In this document: positions 9,901 through 17,626 of the stretch, piece after piece
Numbering within the stretch: the stretch's first letter is position 1
Layout of the letters: each line of letters starts with the position of its first letter
From: Deltaproteobacteria bacterium
Lineage (GTDB): Bacteria; Desulfobacterota; Binatia; Binatales; Binataceae
Length of the DNA: 37,036 nt
Direction of reading: 5' to 3'
Assembly: GCA_027317185.1 (NCBI GenBank)
Contig: DAHVFB010000023.1
Span: 1 to 37,036 of the forward strand
Made by a program: the position numbers and the translations under genes
Notes under the pieces: model-generated
Databases searched by the model: none
Told to the model about the DNA's origin: nothing
What the model saw: the letters and a program-made list of their open reading frames with translations, nothing else

Positions 9901-10033
9901 CAATTACCGAAGGAATGTGCAAAGGCGGGAATACATCGACCGGCATCCGCATAAAGGCCGTGATGCCCAGCAATAAAGCGATCAGCGCACCAACGATAAT
10001 TACATGTGGGTTGCGCAGCGAAAAACTTGGCAC
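6899..10033 (-). CDS. RND-family efflux pump, inner-membrane subunit
   Basis: A 1,044-residue proton-driven transporter of the AcrB/HAE type. The first transmembrane helix is near residues 10-28, and two large periplasmic loops lie at about 40-335 and in the second half. Helix 4 carries the proton-relay pair D399-D400 in GRLVDDSVVVLEN, and the late GIVASNAILLVDFANQ segment is typical of helix 10-11 of the family. A GTG start at 10033 is preceded by GAGAGGGG at about eight bases. The pump gene comes first and the adaptor second, the reverse of the common acrAB order. The substrate cannot be read from the sequence; drugs, solvents or metabolites are all possible, and heavy-metal specificity is less likely given the DD pair. 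Confidence 0.95.
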   Translation of the reverse strand: MPSFSLRNPHVIIVGALIALLLGITAFMRMPVDVFPPLHIPSVIVATFYPGMPPLDMEGDITSRFERFFTLGGGIEHMESRSLPGVSIIKVFFHPGTELGSAAASLADLAMADLRHLPPGTLPPLVLKSGAASLPVVLVTASGKGLSQTQLRDQAQYNVRNFLATVAGSSVPPPFGGKYRQIMAYVRRESLQARGLTLMDVVHALNDSNLIIPAGDAKIGPTDYFVYTNSMFSDPDHVNDVPVKVGSGAEMPVFVRDVGHAEDSAQIQQCIVRINGQRSVYIAVLKQSGANTIDVVDGIKKTLPTVTGMPKSMHLDTIFNQSIYIRSAISALEREAGSGTVLASVMILIFLGSLRSTFAIFLSIPLSICAGAFGLMMDSATINIMTLGGFTLAIGRLVDDSVVVLENINRHLAEGKEPQVAAREGAEEVATAVLASTITTIIVFFPVMFLFGVAKYLFSALALAVVLSMIASYIIAMTLIPVYCARFLSVASAREAEAGGSGGFAAAFNRRYERFASHYESFLRYSLDRKAVVISAVGLLFVVSLMAYPLLGTELFPRTDSGQFIIQYRAPLGLRIELTEKLTERLENLVRQVIPPDEMKMVVSNIGLAAGFEAIYSMNSTASSGFMMVELQPNHKLPTWHYVRQLEKILPRQMPELRTFFSSGSIIDSVLNYGLSAPIDVQLSGGDYDQLFAAAREVQHAIRPLPLISNTFIPQETDYPTLRIMVDRVKAARLGLTQKDVVTNVITALTSNVMIAPSIWIDPKTGDDYFLTAQYFEQSINSFETILDIPVRSSEPGRSHYDSAMLRDVATIVRQREPAEADHYNIQRVVDVLVAPRTGDLGGTQRSIVKAITPLHLPAEIQVHMRGSVEAMEKSFTSFGFGLGMAVVLLYLVMVAQFRSFLDPFIIMFAVPMGLIGVIWTLYLTDTTLNIESFMGIIVMVGIVASNAILLVDFANQRRRHGEPLRQAVVESARVRMRPILMTALATVAGLLPVALELGAGSEASAPLARAAVGGLAVSTVLTLVLVPSIYELFYSRREANRDA

Positions 10034-10176
10034 TGTCTTTACCCCTCTCGCTTTAATTTACCACGCTTTTCACCGCTGGCAGACGGATAGGATTCCTTTG
10101 CAAGTCTGCGGAGCAAGCTCGGAGAATATGTGATAAAAATTTATTTGTCGCTGAAGCCGCTGACAGCAACTGCACT

Positions 10177-10734
10177 ATGGTTAATTTATCGAAAAGATTT
10201 GAGGTGCTGGCGATTACCTGTCGTCATGCGATAACGAATCGCCGAATCGTACGGGGATTGAGTCTGATGGCGGTGCTGGCGGCGCTGGTTACGTCTGCCC
10301 AGGCGCAAACCACCGGCGTCGATCGTGCGGCGAGCGAACAGCTCACCCAATATCTTCGCGCGCATGAGCTTCCGCTGGTTGGCGCATCGGTCTCGCGCGC
10401 CGCCGATGGTTCCGAGCAGGTGATGCTGTATGGCTACGTCGCGACCAATCAAGGTAAGCAGGCTGCGGCCAGACGCGCGACGAAATATTTTCATAACGAA
10501 CCGGCCATCACCCTCATCAATCGTATCGCGGTCAATCCGGAAATCCGCGACCTTGGATCGCGCCAGCGTACTGCCACTAACAACAGCGAGCCGCCCGGCG
10601 GTTATGCCGTGGCCCCCGGGTTAGCGCCGCCTTCCGGCCCGCTGACCTGGGATCAGGTTTACCACGAGATCCAACTCAACGGGATTCATCCCGCGCCCGA
10701 TGCGGGCGATATGTCGTCGCCCTCGCCCTGGTGA
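10177..10734 (+). CDS. Secreted BON-like protein of unknown function
   Basis: A 185-residue exported protein. A long N-terminal region (about 44 residues) ends in a signal-peptide core and an AQAQ cleavage site; the true start may lie further in, for example the GTG at 10204, because no Shine-Dalgarno sequence marks the ATG. Residues about 53-120 follow the pattern of a BON domain: a helix, a strand with YGYVAT, a helix rich in Ala/Arg, and a final strand (LINRIAVN). BON domains bind membranes or peptidoglycan-associated partners. The C-terminal part is Pro-rich. It is divergent from the RND pump gene across 143 bases, so both may share regulation. The BON call is by pattern only. Confidence 0.6.
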   Translation: MVNLSKRFEVLAITCRHAITNRRIVRGLSLMAVLAALVTSAQAQTTGVDRAASEQLTQYLRAHELPLVGASVSRAADGSEQVMLYGYVATNQGKQAAARRATKYFHNEPAITLINRIAVNPEIRDLGSRQRTATNNSEPPGGYAVAPGLAPPSGPLTWDQVYHEIQLNGIHPAPDAGDMSSPSPW

Positions 10735-10769
10735 TCTCTCCGGCCGGTCGCGATAGCCGGACCGCATGA

Positions 10770-10775
10770 TAGAAT
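10770..10775 (+). promoter_or_regulatory. -10-like box TAGAAT before helicase gene
   Basis: TAGAAT (five of six consensus positions) ends ten bases before the GTG start at 10786, which has no Shine-Dalgarno sequence. A transcript from here would have at most a few leader bases. No -35 box is evident. Confidence 0.3.
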
Positions 10776-10785
10776 TGCCGCCACC

Positions 10786-12801
10786 GTGCCCGACAAGGTA
10801 ATCGTTCTTCGCGATTCGCAGACCCAGGCCGTGGAGGCCAGGTTCCGCGTCAAATACGCGGAGTTGCTCAATCCCGCGCAACTGGAAGCTGTGCGCCATC
10901 GCGACGGTCCGTTGCTGGTGATCGCCGGCGCCGGATCGGGCAAGACACGCACGCTTATCTATCGCGTCGCGCGGCTTATCGAGAGTGGAGTTGCGCCCGG
11001 GGCGATCCTGCTGCTGACTTTCACGCGCCGCGCCTCGCAGGAGATGCTGCGCCGGGTTGAGGAGTTGCTCGGCGATCAGGCCCGGGGAGTGGCGGGCGGA
11101 ACCTTCCATTCATTCGCAAACCTGATGCTGCGCCGGTTCGGCGCCGCGCTCGAACTCAAGCCGAACTTCACTATTCTCGATCGCTCCGACATGGAGGACG
11201 TGCTCAACCTGATCCGCACGCGGATGGGACTGGCGTCGCGCGACCGGCGCTTTCCGAAGAAAAACACGCTGGCCGAAGCGATCAGCATGGCGCGCAATAA
11301 AAGCCGTGAGCTGAAAAATGAAATCGAACTCGATTTTCCTCATCTAATCGATTCGCAGGCTGAGATTCTGAAGATTGCCGATGAATATGCGACCTATAAA
11401 CGCGCCCGCGGCCTGCTCGACTACGACGATCTTTTATCGCGCCTGATCGATCTGCTCAGAGATCATGAAGCGGTGCGCGCGCGGCTCGCAGGCACCTATC
11501 GTTACATCATGATCGACGAGTACCAGGACACCAACCTAGTGCAAGCCGAGATCGTGCGGCGGTTGGGTGCGGGCCAGCGCAATGTGATGGCGGTAGGCGA
11601 CGATGCGCAATCGATCTACTCTTTTCGCGGCGCCAATTTCCGCAACATCCTCGATTTCCCGGAGTTGTTTCCCGGCGCGCGCGTCATCAAGCTCGAAGAG
11701 AATTACCGTTCGCTACAGGGGATTCTCGATGTCGCCAACGAGGTGATTTCGCGCGCCACCGAACGCTACACCAAAGTGCTGTTCACGCAGCGCCGTGGCG
11801 AGATGCGTCCGCTGCTGGTGCGCGCGCAGGACGAACACATGCAGTCGCGCTTCGTCGCGCAGCGCATCCTCGAACTGCGCGAGGAGCAGGTTGCGCTGGA
11901 TGAAATCGCGGTGCTGTTCCGCTCGAGCTTCCATTCCTTCGATCTCGAACTCGAGCTGCAGGCGCGCGACATCCCGTTCGTCAAGCGCGGCGGTTTCAAG
12001 TTCATCGAGTCGGCCCATATCAAGGACGTACTGGCCCATCTGCGCGTGATCCTGAATCCGTCGGATCCGGTGTCATGGCTGCGCATTCTGATGCTGTTGC
12101 CGGGCGTCGGCCATCGCACCGCCGAGCGGCTGCTTGAAATGATTGCCAACGCCGATGACCCGCTGCGTGCGCTGGGCGCCGTGATCGCAAAGCATGGCCG
12201 CGGTGGAGCGGCGGCCGCGACCGGATCGCAGTTGAGCGCGACGCTGTCGCAACTGCGCACCGAAGCGATCGCGCCGGCCAATCAAATCGCGATGGTGCTG
12301 GAATATTATTTGCCGCTGATGCGCGATGCGTACCCGGACGACTATCCCCGGCGCCAGCGCGACCTGGAGCATTTTCAAACCATCACCGGGCGCTATCGCA
12401 GCCTCCAATCGATGCTGGCGGATATGGCGTTGGAGCCGCCGAACGATGCGGTCGGTAACGTGCTGGCGGTCGAGCCCGAGGAGGGCTGCGTGACGCTCAG
12501 TACGATTCACTCGGCCAAGGGTCTCGAATGGCGGGTGGTGTTCCTGATCTGGGCAGCCGACGGCCGCTTTCCAAGTCCGCTAAGTGTTGCTCCGGAAGCG
12601 ATTGAAGAGGAGCGGCGGCTAATGTATGTGGCCAGCACGCGGGCGCGCGACGAGCTTTACATCAGCTATCCGATTCAGATGTTCGATCGCGCACTGGGCT
12701 ACGTCCCCGGACGGCCGTCGCGCTTTCTCGAGCATCTCGCGCCGGAAACCCTGCCGGCGGCCATCCTGGAAGAAGCCCCCGAAACCACCGGCGACACCTA
12801 G
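10786..12801 (+). CDS. UvrD/Rep-family ATP-dependent DNA helicase
   Basis: A 671-residue superfamily 1A helicase that should unwind DNA 3' to 5' in repair or at stalled forks. All motifs are present in order: Q-motif LNPAQLEAV (Q32), Walker A AGAGSGKT (47-54), motif Ia TFTRRAS, motif II MIDEYQDT, motif III VGDDAQSIYSFRGA, motif IV LEENYRS, motif V STIHSAKGLEW and motif VI YVASTRAR. Length is close to Rep and shorter than E. coli UvrD (720), lacking an obvious long C-terminal tail, so the exact orthologue (UvrD, PcrA or Rep) is left open. GTG start. The gene converges on the M20-like gene with 44 bases between. Confidence 0.95.
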   Translation: MPDKVIVLRDSQTQAVEARFRVKYAELLNPAQLEAVRHRDGPLLVIAGAGSGKTRTLIYRVARLIESGVAPGAILLLTFTRRASQEMLRRVEELLGDQARGVAGGTFHSFANLMLRRFGAALELKPNFTILDRSDMEDVLNLIRTRMGLASRDRRFPKKNTLAEAISMARNKSRELKNEIELDFPHLIDSQAEILKIADEYATYKRARGLLDYDDLLSRLIDLLRDHEAVRARLAGTYRYIMIDEYQDTNLVQAEIVRRLGAGQRNVMAVGDDAQSIYSFRGANFRNILDFPELFPGARVIKLEENYRSLQGILDVANEVISRATERYTKVLFTQRRGEMRPLLVRAQDEHMQSRFVAQRILELREEQVALDEIAVLFRSSFHSFDLELELQARDIPFVKRGGFKFIESAHIKDVLAHLRVILNPSDPVSWLRILMLLPGVGHRTAERLLEMIANADDPLRALGAVIAKHGRGGAAAATGSQLSATLSQLRTEAIAPANQIAMVLEYYLPLMRDAYPDDYPRRQRDLEHFQTITGRYRSLQSMLADMALEPPNDAVGNVLAVEPEEGCVTLSTIHSAKGLEWRVVFLIWAADGRFPSPLSVAPEAIEEERRLMYVASTRARDELYISYPIQMFDRALGYVPGRPSRFLEHLAPETLPAAILEEAPETTGDT

Positions 12802-12845
12802 TCGTGAGTCGAAATTTCAGATTACGTCCGGTGCCGCCCTCGGAG

Positions 12846-14180
12846 TCAGACTCCCAGTTCCGCGCGTGGCCGAGTCAGGGTATCGACGGCGGCATACATA
12901 ATCGCCTGTGCGCATTTGATCAGATCGGGAATGCATGCGACGCCCATACCGCCCAGGCCGTACTTGAACTCCTCCGGAGTCGATTCCGCTGGCCACGGGA
13001 AGCCGATACGCGCGGTGGGGATACCCAGCTTGCGGATCAGCGAGCCGTCGGTGCGTCCGCCCATCGGCGGCGGATCGCCATGCGGCCGCCCTTCGACACG
13101 CTCCCATCCGCGCCGGCATGATTGCACGATCCAGTTCTCCGGGTCGGTGGCGCCGCCCGGCAGCGCAGCGATCATCTCCCAGTCGAAATCGATTTCCCGA
13201 TGGGCGCGCCGGAGCGCCTTCATGCCGGTTTCGAATTGCGCATACACCTCGCCCGGCGCCGTTCCCGGCACGCAGCGGACGTCCAGATAAATTTCGGTGG
13301 TCGCCGATGAGTAGGCGAAGCGATCGCCCCATCCGCTCCGTACCGAGGTGATTTTGCCTTCCGGACGCAGGGTGCCGGCCGCATTGCGCTCGGTATATTG
13401 CGCGATCCATTTATCGATTTCTGGAATCAGGACGGCGGCTGGAATGATCGAGCTTTTATCCGTGACCAGGCTGCGCGGCGAACCCGCGTAGTTCATCGTG
13501 CCCCGCACCGAGACCTTGAACCAGCAAAAGCCCGGCTCCTCCGCGTAAACCGCCCAGATCGGCTTCATGATGATCGCGAAGTCGGGCGCGATCCCTCGCG
13601 AAAGCAGATGATAGACGCCGTCGCCCAGGCCATAATGATTGCGCCGCGGCGAGTTGACCGACATACCGCCGCCGGCGAAGGCGGGCTTGAGCGTGCCGAG
13701 CATCGGAATGCCGGCTTCGTGAATGGCGGTGGCGACCTCGGTTAGCGTGGCGACCATGCTCTTCGGATTGGAGGCGCCCAGTCCGATCACCAAATCGTCG
13801 CGCACCTCGGCCTGCGGCAACATGTCGGCGCGCAAAACCGGGCCGACCCATGGGATATCCGTGGCGGGATCGCCTTCGAGATGGGTATCGATCGGCGCAT
13901 ACAGCATCAGCACCGCGCCACCGCCGCTCCCGCGCACCTCGCCGAAGCAGTTGCCGGTATGTTCATTGATCGGCTGGTAGAATCCGCGTCCGCCCAGATG
14001 CTGGCGCAGGTATCCGGACAGGAACTCGCAGATGGCGCGCTCGTTACCGGTCGGGCTGTGTATATCGACCAGATCCGCGAGTAATCGCCGCATCCGTTCG
14101 GGGTTGAACTTTTCCCACGCCGCCGCATACCAACGCTCGCGATCGGCGGTCAAAGGAACCTGCCGGGTTACACTGGCCAT
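12846..14180 (-). CDS. M20-fold hydrolase homologue lacking metal ligands
   Basis: A 444-residue protein with the M20/DapE fold: an N-terminal catalytic-type domain, a lid domain around residues 217-330, and the conserved GGRTDGS segment (374-380) near the end. Compared by eye with E. coli DapE, the usual zinc ligands are replaced. GHxD becomes APID (His to P96; D98 kept), the bridging Asp in DMKG becomes N138 in NPKS, the Glu-Glu pair becomes Gly (AFAGGGMS, 168-174), the EP Glu becomes K206, and no His aligns with the last ligand. It is thus either a pseudoenzyme or a divergent enzyme with another mechanism. It is the last gene of the minus arm, 38 bases after the CarAa-like gene, with AGGAG eight bases before the ATG. 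The role in the pathway is unknown. Confidence 0.8.
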   Translation of the reverse strand: MASVTRQVPLTADRERWYAAAWEKFNPERMRRLLADLVDIHSPTGNERAICEFLSGYLRQHLGGRGFYQPINEHTGNCFGEVRGSGGGAVLMLYAPIDTHLEGDPATDIPWVGPVLRADMLPQAEVRDDLVIGLGASNPKSMVATLTEVATAIHEAGIPMLGTLKPAFAGGGMSVNSPRRNHYGLGDGVYHLLSRGIAPDFAIIMKPIWAVYAEEPGFCWFKVSVRGTMNYAGSPRSLVTDKSSIIPAAVLIPEIDKWIAQYTERNAAGTLRPEGKITSVRSGWGDRFAYSSATTEIYLDVRCVPGTAPGEVYAQFETGMKALRRAHREIDFDWEMIAALPGGATDPENWIVQSCRRGWERVEGRPHGDPPPMGGRTDGSLIRKLGIPTARIGFPWPAESTPEEFKYGLGGMGVACIPDLIKCAQAIMYAAVDTLTRPRAELGV

Positions 14181-14218
14181 GACTCAGCTCCTGCTCAAGT
14201 TATGCCGCGGTCCCGCGC

Positions 14219-15415
14219 TCAGGATGGCGAATTTCTACCGGCGGGCGGGGCCTGGATGCCGCGATTGAAGCGCGAGGCCAATTTGCGCCACGCCACCACC
14301 ACCGTATCGAGTTCGCACAGCTGCTCGCGATTCCAGCCGTCCCGTTCCCGGTAAAACCGCTCCATCTGCTCGCGGGCGAAAATGTCATTGCTGTAGAAAT
14401 CCTCGAAGTGGAGCGGCTTGAACATCTTCTCGTGCTTGAACTGCGCTTCCTTGCGCTCCTCCTCGGTATGGCAGACGCCGAAGGCGATGTCCCAGTACTC
14501 GTGATGCTGGTCGTCGGTCGGCACGAACCATCCATAAACCGCCCAGTTGGTAAGCGGCCAGTGCTCCACCAGCAGGCAGCCGGGCAGGTAGAACGAAGTG
14601 CGCACATAATGATGATTGCGGCCGCGCGACTTGATTCCCGCCACCTGATTCTCGGTGATCAGTTCATAGCCGCCGGCGTTGTACATGTTCATGAGGCCCT
14701 TGGGGCCATTGGGTTCGTCGATCACTTTGATGCTGTCGGGCGAAGTGGGATGGAACCCCAATGGAATGAAGGAGTCGGTGGCGGCGACGATCGCATTGTC
14801 CCAGTGGATTAGAACATGGCCCGGATCGAAGCCGTTTTCGGCCCCCAAGCGCCAATTCGATTTCGCCGTCCCATGTATGCCGCATATGAAAAGATCGTCG
14901 TCGAGCAGATAGGGCGTGGGATTGGGATCGTCGGTGATGCGGATCGGCAGGTCGGAAGTCAGCGGCGGCAACGGCTGGTAATCCTCGTCGCCGACGAAGA
15001 TGAAGATGATCGTGGCGCGCTCTTCGACCGGGTAGGTGCGAATCCGCACCTTGCCGATCAGCGGATCTTTGGGCGAGCCCACCACCGTCTTCAGCACGCC
15101 GTCTTCGAGTCCGTAACAGAAGCCGTGATACCAGCAGGTCAGGTGGTCGTCGTTGAGGCACATCTGACGGGCCGAGATCCGAACTCCGCGATGCGCGCAT
15201 TCGTCGCTCAGCGCATAAACTTTGCCCTTGGCGCGCCGCAGCGCAATTTCATGGCCCGCGATGGTTACGCCGCGCAGCGTTCCTTCCGGCAGTTCGTGAC
15301 TGAAAAGGGCGGGATACCAGTGATTTTTGAAACCCCAGGCGGCTTCCAGGTAGGGCTGATACTCTCTGCCCGCGGCCGGCGGCTTGCTTTGCTTCACTGC
15401 ACGAACTGGGCTCAT
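14219..15415 (-). CDS. Carbazole-1,9a-dioxygenase-like Rieske oxygenase (CarAa type)
   Basis: A 398-residue terminal oxygenase. The start at 15415 has AAAGGAG seven bases upstream; a longer reading from 15556 adds 47 unlikely residues. The Rieske [2Fe-2S] ligands are C73/H75 (CAHRG) and C94/H97 (CWYHG). The mononuclear iron ligands are H200 and H204 in ENGFDPGHVLIH, with D344 in YSNDIFARE; D197 is the probable electron-relay Asp. Several stretches are close to carbazole dioxygenase CarAa from memory, such as GFKNHWYP near the start, ENGFDP and VVAWRKLAS near the end. CarAa enzymes work as alpha-3 homotrimers without a beta subunit and need a ferredoxin and reductase. The natural substrate may be another aromatic. 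A 207-base gap separates it from the beta-subunit gene. Confidence 0.9.
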   Translation of the reverse strand: MSPVRAVKQSKPPAAGREYQPYLEAAWGFKNHWYPALFSHELPEGTLRGVTIAGHEIALRRAKGKVYALSDECAHRGVRISARQMCLNDDHLTCWYHGFCYGLEDGVLKTVVGSPKDPLIGKVRIRTYPVEERATIIFIFVGDEDYQPLPPLTSDLPIRITDDPNPTPYLLDDDLFICGIHGTAKSNWRLGAENGFDPGHVLIHWDNAIVAATDSFIPLGFHPTSPDSIKVIDEPNGPKGLMNMYNAGGYELITENQVAGIKSRGRNHHYVRTSFYLPGCLLVEHWPLTNWAVYGWFVPTDDQHHEYWDIAFGVCHTEEERKEAQFKHEKMFKPLHFEDFYSNDIFAREQMERFYRERDGWNREQLCELDTVVVAWRKLASRFNRGIQAPPAGRNSPS

Positions 15416-15526
15416 CGCGAACTCCTTTGGCCAAAAATTGCCGAGGCGGGCGACGCAGGAGGGCCCGCGCACGGTGTAGTGGCCGGCAGCGCTATCTACA
15501 CTGGTTTTTCTTCGGCACTGGGGCTG

Positions 15527-15556
15527 ACCGTAACGCCGTGCGCATTCGAGTGTCAA
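15527..15556 (-). promoter_or_regulatory. Candidate sigma-70 promoter for the CarAa-like gene
   Basis: On the minus strand a perfect TTGACA -35 box (15551-15556) is followed after 18 bases by TACGGT (15527-15532, three of six -10 positions). It sits in the 207-base gap between the beta-subunit and CarAa-like genes, which is long for an operon junction. This could give the last two genes their own promoter. Confidence 0.35.
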
Positions 15557-15622
15557 ATCGCCGAAAGGCGCAAAACTGAAGGGAACGTTTTTTTTGCCAG
15601 GATGGCAGGCTGCAAGTGCTCG

Positions 15623-16120
15623 CTACAGGTGATAAATGTCAATCACGGTCTCGGCGTAATCGTTGCTCAAAGTGATCTTCTTCTTGCGGATCAAAAGCTC
15701 GGGACCGTTCAAGAACTCGTAATCGTAAAAGCCGCTATAAATGATCTGTTCGTGTGTATTCGGGCGATAAACCTGGTTCATCCAGACGGCCACGGCGCAC
15801 ACGCCTTCCGCGCGCTCGCTCACCTGGATATTGCCGATCAGATGCGTGGTGCGCGGCAACGGGATTGAGGCGGGCGAAACCGTGCGTGTGATCCGGAAAA
15901 CGCGTTCCTCAAGACCGGCCCGATTCGCTATATAAATGAGGGAAACCTCGGTGGTAGGATCTTCGGTCAGCGCCGAGTCGTTGTCCCAGGCCGGCACCCA
16001 GTATTCGGCGTCTTCGGCGAAACAGGACAGCCATTCCCCCCACTTGCGCCGATCAAGCGCCGCCGCCTCCTTGTAAATCAAGGCGGCAACCGCGTCGGCA
16101 ACCCGATTTTGCTGCGACAT
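15623..16120 (-). CDS. Aromatic-ring-hydroxylating dioxygenase beta subunit
   Basis: A 165-residue small subunit with the NTF2/SnoaL-like cone fold that caps Rieske alpha subunits in alpha-3-beta-3 enzymes; it has no catalytic iron. Family traits are the N-terminal helix with EAAALDRRKWGEWL, the FAEDAEYWVP strand and the C-terminal KKITLSNDY and DIYHL segments. The ATG at 16120 is preceded by GGGAAGG at a good distance; a TTG at 16150 would overlap the alpha gene and is less likely. The start lies 26 bases after the alpha-subunit stop, so the two are one operon and should form one enzyme. Confidence 0.92.
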   Translation of the reverse strand: MSQQNRVADAVAALIYKEAAALDRRKWGEWLSCFAEDAEYWVPAWDNDSALTEDPTTEVSLIYIANRAGLEERVFRITRTVSPASIPLPRTTHLIGNIQVSERAEGVCAVAVWMNQVYRPNTHEQIIYSGFYDYEFLNGPELLIRKKKITLSNDYAETVIDIYHL

Positions 16121-16146
16121 CAACCTTCCCTGCGAAAAATCAATAA

Positions 16147-17517
16147 TCAAGCCGCGGGCGCGTTATTCGCTATCGCAAGCAGCCTGCGCCATTGGCGGAA
16201 TTGTTCGAGCGACTGACCCTCGTAGCCGAACTTGCCGTGATGGGAGACGGGAACATTGACCGACATGGTGTCCTCGTCACCTCCGACGGTGCGCGAGTGC
16301 ATGCCAAAGGAGGTGTAGCTCCAACGCGCCGAGGCTCCCATCGATCCCGCCTGACAGGCTTCGAATTCTGCATTATCGTCCGAAGCGCCCATACCGCTGG
16401 CATGGAAGAATTCTTCGAACTGGCGGATTCGTTTGGTGCGCGTCGACCGCTCCTCGCCTTTGGGAGCGATACACCAGAAAGTGACCTCGGTCTTGTCCAC
16501 CGCGACTGGACGGATATACCGAATCAACGTCGCGAGCTGATCCATGATGTGGACGTTCGGATAGACCCCGATCTGCCGGAACCGGGAGGTCATCCATTCG
16601 GCACGCGCCGGACCGAACTTCTGCGTTAACTCAGGTTTTTTGGCGAAGACCGGACGTTGTTCAGGATTGGGCAGTTCGGCCAGGATCAGGGTATGACCGT
16701 TGCCGAAGCAATAAAGTCCGTTCTTCGCATTACCCTTGCTGAGTTGGTCGAGCCTGACCGATCCGAGCTGTCCTTCCCGTTGGTTCCGCCGATTCAGCAC
16801 CGTCATCAACGACGAATGGGTGTAGTCCGGATGCAGTCCGTCGCCGCCGCCATTGTCCATCAGCAGCTTCCAGTTGCCCCGGTACCAGCAGGTCGAGGAG
16901 CCTTTGAGAACTTCGATGCCGTCCTCGCTCTGATCGGCCAGCATATCGATGACGGGAGCGGCGCCGGCCAGATGCTCCTCGAGCGAGGGCACGTTCGGAT
17001 TGAGGCTGCCGAAAATAAATCCCCGGTAGCTCGCCAGCTTCGGAACCCGCACCAGGTTGAGATCGGACCGTTTGAAATGTTCGGGATAACCCTCGGTCTG
17101 GCGCTGCACGAAGGCCAGTTCGCCGTCCGAGCTGAAACACCATCCGTGATAGCTGCAACTTAAGACCGGCAGATTGCCTTTCTTCAAACGCGCCAGCAAC
17201 GCACCCCGATGGCTGCATGCGTTGATGAAGCCATTGAGGTTGCCCGCTTTGCCGCGCGTGAGGATTATCGGTTGGCGGCCGATCGAGGTGGTGAAGTAAT
17301 CGTGCGGCTTCGCTAGCTGGCTCTCATGCGCCAGGTAAATCCAGGTACCTTCGAAGATTGCCTTCATCTCCAGTTCGAAAAGGGTGGGATCGGTGTATAC
17401 CGAACGATCAATTCGGTAGACGCCTTCTTCCAGGCGCTCATCGAAGTACCGAGATAAATCGAGCCGCGTGTCATTCACGGCCTCATTCTGGGCAGATAGT
17501 GAGCCAGCGGCAGCCAT
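16147..17517 (-). CDS. Rieske dioxygenase alpha subunit (benzoate/biphenyl-type)
   Basis: A 456-residue catalytic alpha subunit. The Rieske centre ligands are C101/H103 (CSHRG) and C121/H124 (CSYHGW). The mononuclear iron ligands are H229 and H234 (DGLHPDYTH) with an Asp at 380/381 in SDDNAEFEACQ. The bridging segment reads DNGGGDGLH where most family members read ENxxDGYH, which means one extra residue, Glu to Asp and Tyr to Leu. Such a change near the electron-relay Asp (D226) is unusual. AAGGAGG lies ten bases before the ATG. It is the first gene of the minus arm and pairs with the beta subunit behind it. Its substrate is probably a ring dihydroxylated to a cis-diol, or a substituted benzoate. 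No reductase gene is nearby. Confidence 0.93.
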   Translation of the reverse strand: MAAAGSLSAQNEAVNDTRLDLSRYFDERLEEGVYRIDRSVYTDPTLFELEMKAIFEGTWIYLAHESQLAKPHDYFTTSIGRQPIILTRGKAGNLNGFINACSHRGALLARLKKGNLPVLSCSYHGWCFSSDGELAFVQRQTEGYPEHFKRSDLNLVRVPKLASYRGFIFGSLNPNVPSLEEHLAGAAPVIDMLADQSEDGIEVLKGSSTCWYRGNWKLLMDNGGGDGLHPDYTHSSLMTVLNRRNQREGQLGSVRLDQLSKGNAKNGLYCFGNGHTLILAELPNPEQRPVFAKKPELTQKFGPARAEWMTSRFRQIGVYPNVHIMDQLATLIRYIRPVAVDKTEVTFWCIAPKGEERSTRTKRIRQFEEFFHASGMGASDDNAEFEACQAGSMGASARWSYTSFGMHSRTVGGDEDTMSVNVPVSHHGKFGYEGQSLEQFRQWRRLLAIANNAPAA

Positions 17518-17553
17518 GGCAAACTTTCCTCCTTACCTAACCGGATCAAGACA

Positions 17554-17582
17554 AAACTAACCCGGCGCGGCGGGAGTCGCAA
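17554..17582 (-). promoter_or_regulatory. Candidate promoter of the minus-strand oxygenase operon
   Basis: TTGCGA (17577-17582, four of six -35 positions) is 17 bases from TAGTTT (17554-17559, three of six) on the minus strand, about 36 bases before the alpha-subunit ATG. The spacing is ideal but the boxes are weak. Confidence 0.3.
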
Positions 17583-17626
17583 CCGGCATCCAAACCTTCA
17601 ACGAAATTAGACAATTTAATGCGATC

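Noticed and set aside
15588-15607. Inverted repeat TGCCA-GGA-TGGCA beside eight T residues
   Set aside because: It looks like a terminator, but the T run precedes the hairpin on the plus strand, where no gene ends, and reads as A residues on the strand of the flanking genes.
14816-15868. A 350-codon plus-strand frame across the CarAa-like and beta-subunit genes
   Set aside because: It runs antisense to two recognised genes and shows no domain; the opposite strand explains the region.
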